Source of the DNA: Planctomycetota bacterium
GTDB taxonomy: Bacteria; Planctomycetota; Planctomycetia; Gemmatales; Gemmataceae
Direction of reading: 5' to 3'
Assembly: GCA_018970845.1 (NCBI GenBank)
Contig: JAGWVO010000013.1
Coordinates: forward strand, 1 to 20,442
DNA: 20,442 nt
Below the pieces are notes generated by a model, which had not been told where the DNA came from, made no database searches, and saw only the letters and a program-made list of their open reading frames with translations. The position numbers and the translations under genes are program-made. Shown one piece after another: positions 15,460 to 20,442 of the stretch (the first letter of the stretch is position 1; the number at the start of each line of letters is the position of its first letter).

Positions 15460-15485
15460 TCCCCGCGACAGGTCCGGAGCCGCTC

Positions 15486-17855
15486 ATGCGATTATCCTTG
15501 GTTTTCCTCATTTTCCTGACACAGGTGGCCTGGTCCCGGGCGGAAACAGGCAAGCCCGATATCGTCATCATCCTGGCCGATGACCTGGGCTACGGCGATG
15601 TCCAATGCAACAATCCCGAACGGGGCCGCATTCCCACGCCGAACATCGACCGACTGGCGAGGCAGGGCATGCGGTTCACCGACGGCCATTCGTCATCAGG
15701 CGTCTGTTCGCCCTCGCGTTACGCCCTTCTCACCGGCCGCTACCATTGGCGCACGCGTCTTCAGAGTGGAATCGTCGGCGTCTGGGGCCCGCCGCTGATC
15801 GCTCAAGACAGGCTGACCATCGCGGGGTTGGCCAAGGGCCAAGGTTACCGCACCGCCGCGATCGGCAAATGGCACTTGGGGCGGGAATGGCCGATCGAGG
15901 AGGGCAAGGCCGGGCTGTTCCGAAACTTTCCCAAGGGGGCGACGGCCACGCCCGAACACCGGGCCGCCTGGGAGGGAACTTTTTCCAAGGCGATTGGCGG
16001 CGGGCCCACCACCCGTGGTTTCGACTTTTACTTCGGCACCGATGTGCCGAATTGGCCGCCATACTGCTTCATCGAGAACGACCGAACGGCGGGCATTCCC
16101 TCGGAACTGCTGCCTGAATCGCTTCTCCGCAACCATCAGGCGAGCTTGCAGGGCCCGGCGCTTCCGGGTTGGCGCCTTGAAAACATCCTGCCAGCGCTGG
16201 GCGACAGGGCCTGCCAATTCATCTCACGATGCTCGGCGGAAAAGGCTCCGTATCTCCTTTACCTTCCCCTCACCACGCCCCATACCCCCTTGGCGGTGAA
16301 CAAGGAATGGAAAGGCAAGAGCCAACTAGGCAATGACTGCGCCGACTTGGTCATGGAAACCGACGCGCTGGTGGGCCGTGTTGTTGAAGCCATTGAAAAG
16401 GGCGGCAGGGCCAGCGACACCTTGGTGGTTTTCACCAGCGACAACGGGTTCGCGAGCTATGTGGGCGCCAAGGACCTGGAACGCCGGGGGCATTTTCCCA
16501 GCGGTCCGTTGCGCGGTTACAAGACGGAGGTTTACGAGGGCGGCCACCGTGTTCCGTTCATCATCCGCTGGCCGGCGGTGGTGAAGCCGGGCGCCGTGTC
16601 CGGCCAACTGGCGCACCAGGCCGACATGATCCGCACGGTGGCCGACATCCTGCAAACCACCCTCCCTGAAAACGCCGGGGAGGACAGTTTCAGCCTACTC
16701 CCCATCCTCAAGGGAATCGACAAGCCTGTTCGCGCCCACTCCGTGAGTTGCGCCGCCTCGGGTTTGCCTTCGATTCGTGACGGGAAATGGAAGCTGATCC
16801 TCGGACCCGACCCGAAGGCCCCCCAAGGCGGCGGTTTCCAGCTTTACAACCTCGAGGATGACATCGGTGAAGCCAGGAACCTCGCCGACAGGCATCCCGA
16901 GCGCGTCGCCGCCATGCGCCAGCGCCTGGAAACGATCATCACGGAGGGGAGAAGCACCCCGGGCGCCAGGCAGAGGAACGATGTGCGGGTGCGGCGTTAT
17001 CCCGAGGCAGCGGAGGGAAAGCCGGTTTCAGCGGACGCGTTCGACCCGGACAAGCCTGGCAAGCTCCTCACCTACAAGGAGTCCGGGGGAAAGCCCCGGC
17101 AGATGGAGGTGTATTTTCCCCAGGGGCATGATGCCGGCAAGTCGAAGGTGCCGGGGGTGATCATGTTCCATGGAGGCGGTTGGAGCGGCGGAAGCCCGGC
17201 GCAGTTCCGGGTTGCGTGCCAGTACCTGGCCAGCCGGGGGCTTGTGGCCGCCACGGCGAATTACAGGATGCTGTCCGCGAAGGAAGCGGCGGCGTTGCCC
17301 CCCGGCGAAACCAAAAAGCGAGCCTGCATCATCGACGCCAAGAGCGCCATCCGCTGGTTCAAGGCCCATGCCGGTGAGTTGGGCATCGACCCTTCGCGTG
17401 TTGTCACCGGCGGCGGTTCGGCCGGCGGGCACATCGCCGTGCTGGCAACCACCAATCCGGGTCTCAATGATCCCCGGGATCCCAAGGACACCGATGTCTC
17501 CGTGGCCGGTTACCTGCTTTTCAACCCGGCCTTTTCTCCCGATGACAAGAACGACCCGGAAGTGGATGTGCTCAGGCACCTCAGGCCGGGGATGGCTCCG
17601 GCGATTGTGTTCTTCGGCGACCGCGATTCCTGGAAACCCGGCTGGGACACCGCCTTTGCCCGCTGGAAGCAGGCGGGAAATTCAAACGCCACCCTCATGA
17701 TCGCCAAGGGCCAGCAGCACGGCTTCTTCAACCGCGAACCTTGGCGGTCTGTCACGCTCAGGGAGGCCGACCGCTTTCTGGCCCGACTGGGCTTCCTGCG
17801 CGGGGAACCCACCCTTGGCGCCCCGGAGACCGGGGAGGCCTTGTCAATTCCATGA
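15486..17855 (+). CDS. Secreted sulfatase fused to an alpha/beta-hydrolase (esterase) domain
   Basis: 789 residues from ATG 15486 (GGAG 6 bases upstream; the open frame extends to 15387 through a hairpin, so the internal start is preferred). Residues 1-19 form a signal peptide (MRLSLVFLIFLTQVAWSRA). The type I sulfatase domain covers about 24-495: metal Asp32 and Asp33 (ADDLGYGD), the maturation motif VCSPSRYALLTGR with Cys74 as the expected formylglycine, GKWHLG (Lys128, His130), TTPHTP (263-268) and FTSDNG (Asp319, Asn320). A second domain, about 520-775, is an alpha/beta hydrolase of the carboxylesterase/acetyl-esterase type: FHGGGW oxyanion region (561-566), nucleophile Ser645 in GGGSAGGH, Asp712 or Asp714 (GDRD), and His745 (QQHGFF). 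One polypeptide could thus remove both sulfate and acyl (perhaps acetyl) groups from a polysaccharide. Maturation needs a formylglycine-generating enzyme, none of which is recognised here. The substrate is unknown. Confidence 0.93.
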   Translation: MRLSLVFLIFLTQVAWSRAETGKPDIVIILADDLGYGDVQCNNPERGRIPTPNIDRLARQGMRFTDGHSSSGVCSPSRYALLTGRYHWRTRLQSGIVGVWGPPLIAQDRLTIAGLAKGQGYRTAAIGKWHLGREWPIEEGKAGLFRNFPKGATATPEHRAAWEGTFSKAIGGGPTTRGFDFYFGTDVPNWPPYCFIENDRTAGIPSELLPESLLRNHQASLQGPALPGWRLENILPALGDRACQFISRCSAEKAPYLLYLPLTTPHTPLAVNKEWKGKSQLGNDCADLVMETDALVGRVVEAIEKGGRASDTLVVFTSDNGFASYVGAKDLERRGHFPSGPLRGYKTEVYEGGHRVPFIIRWPAVVKPGAVSGQLAHQADMIRTVADILQTTLPENAGEDSFSLLPILKGIDKPVRAHSVSCAASGLPSIRDGKWKLILGPDPKAPQGGGFQLYNLEDDIGEARNLADRHPERVAAMRQRLETIITEGRSTPGARQRNDVRVRRYPEAAEGKPVSADAFDPDKPGKLLTYKESGGKPRQMEVYFPQGHDAGKSKVPGVIMFHGGGWSGGSPAQFRVACQYLASRGLVAATANYRMLSAKEAAALPPGETKKRACIIDAKSAIRWFKAHAGELGIDPSRVVTGGGSAGGHIAVLATTNPGLNDPRDPKDTDVSVAGYLLFNPAFSPDDKNDPEVDVLRHLRPGMAPAIVFFGDRDSWKPGWDTAFARWKQAGNSNATLMIAKGQQHGFFNREPWRSVTLREADRFLARLGFLRGEPTLGAPETGEALSIP

Positions 17856-17883
17856 TGGTGCCGCCGCTGCCTGGCCCGCGGCC

Positions 17884-18801
17884 TCAGTTCTGGCCGGCGA
17901 AGGCTTGCAGGTGCAGGGGAACTCCATCGTGCAGCAGCGCGTTGCCATGGATTCCGGCGCCTTCCAGGCGGTGGTCAAGGCCCACACCACCCGATGGCTG
18001 GTATCCCGCGCCGCCGCTGTTGGCCAGGCGTTCCAACCATGCTTCAGCCGATTCCCGGGGGAGCGCGCCTTCACCGGATTGTTCGATGGCGTCAAGGCTG
18101 TGACCCCGGATGAGCTTGGTCCAATACTTGCGCAGGGATTCCGGACGGTCGAAGCAGTCAATGGCTGACAACCTGTCATGGCAGAACACCATGACGCCGC
18201 ACCAGTCGGCTTCCGGCTTCAGCTCGACAATTCGCGCATTGATTTCGCCCATGCGGTCCTCGAACGCCTTCTCAAGCGCGATGGAATGACTGTTCACATG
18301 AAGGCTCGCCAGCTTGCGTGAAACCTCGCTCCAGACCTTCCCCTGGTTGGCGGAGGCCGCGCCGCCCCGCTTGAGGGAGTTGCTCACATCCATGGCCATT
18401 TCAGCGCGCAGCTTGGCATGGGCCGATGTTCCGGAGGAGCCAAAACCCCGGGTCTTGTAATGCCAGCGGCCTTGCTCGACGCACGAAACCGGGATTTTGG
18501 TCTCCGACGCGGCCTCGGCGAGGATGGATGTGTTCAGAACCCGGTTCTGTTTGGCTCCGACCAGTTGCTCTCCCGCCAGGAGCAGGATTTTCCTGTCGGA
18601 ACGGTTGACGAACCGGAGTTCGGGCACCGAACCCGACTCGCTGATTTCGGTGACCTCGGCCAGACCGTTGGCAAGCGCCTCATCAAGCGTGGCGTAATCG
18701 ACGGGGGAGCGGGCGGCTCCCCTGATGCCGTAGACGGACAATCCGCCAGCGACAACGGGAGCGCTCAAAGAAAGGTTTGAAATCCAGGGGCGAAGCGACA
18801 T
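17884..18801 (-). CDS. ARPP-1/DUF6569-like protein
   Basis: 305 residues from ATG 18801, with GGGAGA 7-8 bases upstream. The central stretch ILLLAGEQLVGAKQNRVLN (about 73-91), followed by TSILAEAASETKIPVSCVEQ and GRWHY, is the most distinctive part and recalls the ARPP-1 (DUF6569) family, named from its association with ADP-ribosyl-glycohydrolase and rhodanese-phosphatase proteins. The family assignment is from memory. A helical region follows (about 150-205, VWSEVSRKLASLHVNSHS), then a strand-rich part with CGVMVFCHDRLSAIDCFD (about 221-238). No signal peptide is evident, so it is probably cytoplasmic. Biochemical role is unknown; no ADP-ribosylation gene is nearby. It ends 28 bases from the convergent sulfatase gene, and lies 144 bases downstream of the BON-like gene on the same strand. 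Confidence 0.75.
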   Translation of the reverse strand: MSLRPWISNLSLSAPVVAGGLSVYGIRGAARSPVDYATLDEALANGLAEVTEISESGSVPELRFVNRSDRKILLLAGEQLVGAKQNRVLNTSILAEAASETKIPVSCVEQGRWHYKTRGFGSSGTSAHAKLRAEMAMDVSNSLKRGGAASANQGKVWSEVSRKLASLHVNSHSIALEKAFEDRMGEINARIVELKPEADWCGVMVFCHDRLSAIDCFDRPESLRKYWTKLIRGHSLDAIEQSGEGALPRESAEAWLERLANSGGAGYQPSGGVGLDHRLEGAGIHGNALLHDGVPLHLQAFAGQN

Positions 18802-18945
18802 GACGAATCTCCCGACCTTGGCGAAGCGGAATCACCTCGCTCTGGATGGGATTCGTCCGGACAACTTGCCGATTCAGGCAAACGCATCGGGTTTGGTGTT
18901 TTTTCCAAGCCTTCCCCTGGAAACCGGGTGGAAAGGAAGGTGCTT

Positions 18946-20442
18946 TCAGTCCCCCTGCCTCACCTCGAAGCGAACCTGGGGAGACAAGGCCTCGGGAATT
19001 GACATCATGCGGTCGATCGCGGCCTTTTCGTCGAGGGGACCGCGCACGCTGATGGCGACATGGTAGAGGTTTCCCGATTGGGTCACGGTGACCTTGCGAG
19101 CCGCGCGTCCGCAGGCTTTTTCAACCGCCTTTTTCAGATCAGCGGAAGAGCGAATGGAGATTTTGGGAAGGCCCGGTGCTGTCGGAGTTGCCAACGGCTC
19201 CTCCTCGATCATCCGCCCGGAAACGGGCTCCTCGACCATGCGGGCCGAGACCGGCTTGATGGGTTGGGTTTCCGTGGGGTTCGGTCCGGATTTCGCCAGT
19301 TTGCCGGCGGGTTCCGGATTTGCCTTGACGGGATTGGGCTCGTGCTTGGCTGGTTCCACGCGTGATTCATTCCCACGCGGCAGCCGTTCCCGAACGGCGG
19401 GCGCTGAAGACACTGGCCGGTTTCCAACAGATTCCGGACTTCGAACCGCCGGAGTGGGAACCGGATCCCACACGGGTGCCTTGGCGGCCGGGTTGTTCGG
19501 GAGCCCTTTCGTTTTTTCGGATATAGGGAACGAGGGCGTCGAGGTGGGGACGGATGGCGGCGGCAACAGTTCCGGAAGGGTAATGGCTTGGGTGGGCGCC
19601 GCCTTGGGAGCGGTGTTGCTTGGCAGCAGCTTGGCTTTTTCAGGGGTAGGCAGGGCGGGCGCCGAGGTTGGGATGGACGGAGGAGGCATCAGTTCCGGAA
19701 GGGAAGCGGCTCGAGTTGGCGCTGGTTTGTTGGGGGTGCCGGTGGCGGCGGCCACCTGCGCGGAAATGCTGGCAGGGAATGATGGTTTGGCTTTGGCTGT
19801 GGCTGTTTCAACCGACACGCCGAGGGTCTTGTTTCGCCATGCGATCGTTTTGGATTCACCGGCGGCCGGGGCATGCGCCGCAGCGTATCCGGCAGGCTGG
19901 ATATCCAGGCTGTCGGCAGGGTGAGAGTAGGGCTTTCCCCCCACGGTCACCGTTGGGGGAGGTTGCCAGAGTTGGGATGGGCCGTTTGGCTGCCGCGGGC
20001 GGGCAACGGCTTCCGCCACCGCGATGCGCGCCGTTTCCGCGGCGGGGGGCTGGGCGTCACGCGGCTTGGGTGCGTCGGCTTTCTTTTCGACGATGTCGGC
20101 GCGGTCGCTGGCGACAACGGGCTGAATCGGCTGGTTGGCGACGGGCTTGGCAACCGTCGGGGAAGCCGCGGCTTCCGTCCGCGCCGGGCGCGATGAGGCC
20201 ATGCTTCCGTCGATGGCCCTTCGCCCGTCGGCTGTGACGAGTGTGACCATGCGCCCCTCGCGCATCATCGGGGACACACGGAGGTCGTTGCGGACGGCGA
20301 CGACGCCGGCGAGCTTTTTCAAGGCGCGGCTGATCTCGACCTTGTCCTCCATGGAGAGCGCCAGTCCGCTGACCGCCAGCATCCCGGGTTCCGCCGATTC
20401 CACCTGGATGGCGGCCGCCTGGGAGGGGGCGATTTCCTTCAC
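18946..20442 (-). CDS. Proline-rich protein with BON-like ends, N-terminus outside window
   Basis: 498 residues are visible; the frame is open to the last base, where the GTG is probably internal, so the true start lies beyond the window. Residues 12-58 (AIQVESAEPGMLAVSGLALS through VAVRNDLRVSP) look like a BON domain. The last 65 residues (DLKKAVEKACGRAARKVTVT to VRFEVRQGD) have a second, BON-like alpha/beta pattern. Between them lie about 370 residues of Pro/Ala/Ser/Lys-rich disordered sequence, with a 41-residue tandem repeat and a short VSARMVEEP/VSGRMIEEEP duplication. BON domains often bind lipids or peptidoglycan-associated structures in the envelope of secreted proteins. An envelope-spanning linker role is inferred. 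It may be co-transcribed with the ARPP-1-like gene 144 bases downstream. Confidence 0.62.
   Translation of the reverse strand: MKEIAPSQAAAIQVESAEPGMLAVSGLALSMEDKVEISRALKKLAGVVAVRNDLRVSPMMREGRMVTLVTADGRRAIDGSMASSRPARTEAAASPTVAKPVANQPIQPVVASDRADIVEKKADAPKPRDAQPPAAETARIAVAEAVARPRQPNGPSQLWQPPPTVTVGGKPYSHPADSLDIQPAGYAAAHAPAAGESKTIAWRNKTLGVSVETATAKAKPSFPASISAQVAAATGTPNKPAPTRAASLPELMPPPSIPTSAPALPTPEKAKLLPSNTAPKAAPTQAITLPELLPPPSVPTSTPSFPISEKTKGLPNNPAAKAPVWDPVPTPAVRSPESVGNRPVSSAPAVRERLPRGNESRVEPAKHEPNPVKANPEPAGKLAKSGPNPTETQPIKPVSARMVEEPVSGRMIEEEPLATPTAPGLPKISIRSSADLKKAVEKACGRAARKVTVTQSGNLYHVAISVRGPLDEKAAIDRMMSIPEALSPQVRFEVRQGD
19477..19722 (-). repeat. Two tandem 41-codon repeats in the proline-rich linker
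   Basis: Unit 1 (19722-19600) and unit 2 (19599-19477) are directly adjacent, 123 bases each. They encode APTRAASLPELMPPPSIPTS... and APTQAITLPELLPPPSVPTS..., both continuing through an EKAK/EKTK step to LPSN/LPNN and a closing KA. The frame is kept, as expected for duplication under protein-level selection. Confidence 0.8.

Noticed and set aside
18880..18945. T-rich patch and CCTTCC/GGAAGG stem between the last two genes as a terminator
   Set aside because: The T-run is on the wrong side of the stem for either transcript, so it does not form an intrinsic terminator.

Overview
The window is GC-rich bacterial DNA with dense, mostly short-spaced genes. No stretch over 300 bases lacks a gene; the largest gaps are about 115-170 bases and are described below. 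No rRNA, tRNA, CRISPR array, transposase or phage gene was seen. The gene set suggests a bacterium of the Planctomycetes-Verrucomicrobia group: a PEP-CTERM surface protein, an exosortase fused to an EpsI-like domain, a two-domain DUF1080 protein, a secreted sulfatase fused to an esterase, a MuiA-like DUF4139 protein, and HEAT and kinase-fold proteins. This placement is inferred from protein families only.

Layout: 1-1666 (+) holds the 3' end of a PEP-CTERM protein gene and a secreted DUF1080 protein. 1678-4769 (-) is an exosortase/TPR gene pair with an ATGA overlap. 4829-5512 (-) is a HAD phosphatase. 5552-10651 (+) is a run of five genes: a NYN-domain (YacP-like) nuclease, a HemN/HemW-type radical SAM protein, an orphan GcvH-like lipoyl protein, a two-cluster ferredoxin protein with an unrecognised N-terminal domain, and a second radical SAM protein with extra C-terminal cysteines. 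The last four look like one functional unit. A strong hairpin separates them from a convergent MuiA-like gene (about 10709-12679, -).

12810-15317 holds a divergent pair: a membrane-anchored HEAT-repeat protein (-) and a kinase-fold protein (+) that has lost all the main catalytic residues (a pseudokinase). A 168-base gap with three GGCGC/GCGCC hairpins precedes the sulfatase-esterase fusion (15486-17855, +). The window ends with two minus-strand genes: an ARPP-1/DUF6569-like protein, and a proline-rich protein with BON-like ends that is cut by the window edge.

The genes suggest two themes. One is surface and polysaccharide biology: exosortase with a PEP-CTERM substrate, DUF1080, and sulfatase-esterase. 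The other is an uncharacterised radical-SAM/lipoyl/ferredoxin pathway, the best candidate here for an undescribed system. It could be a multistep redox or radical modification in which the lipoyl protein carries an intermediate, but its substrate cannot be read from the sequence.
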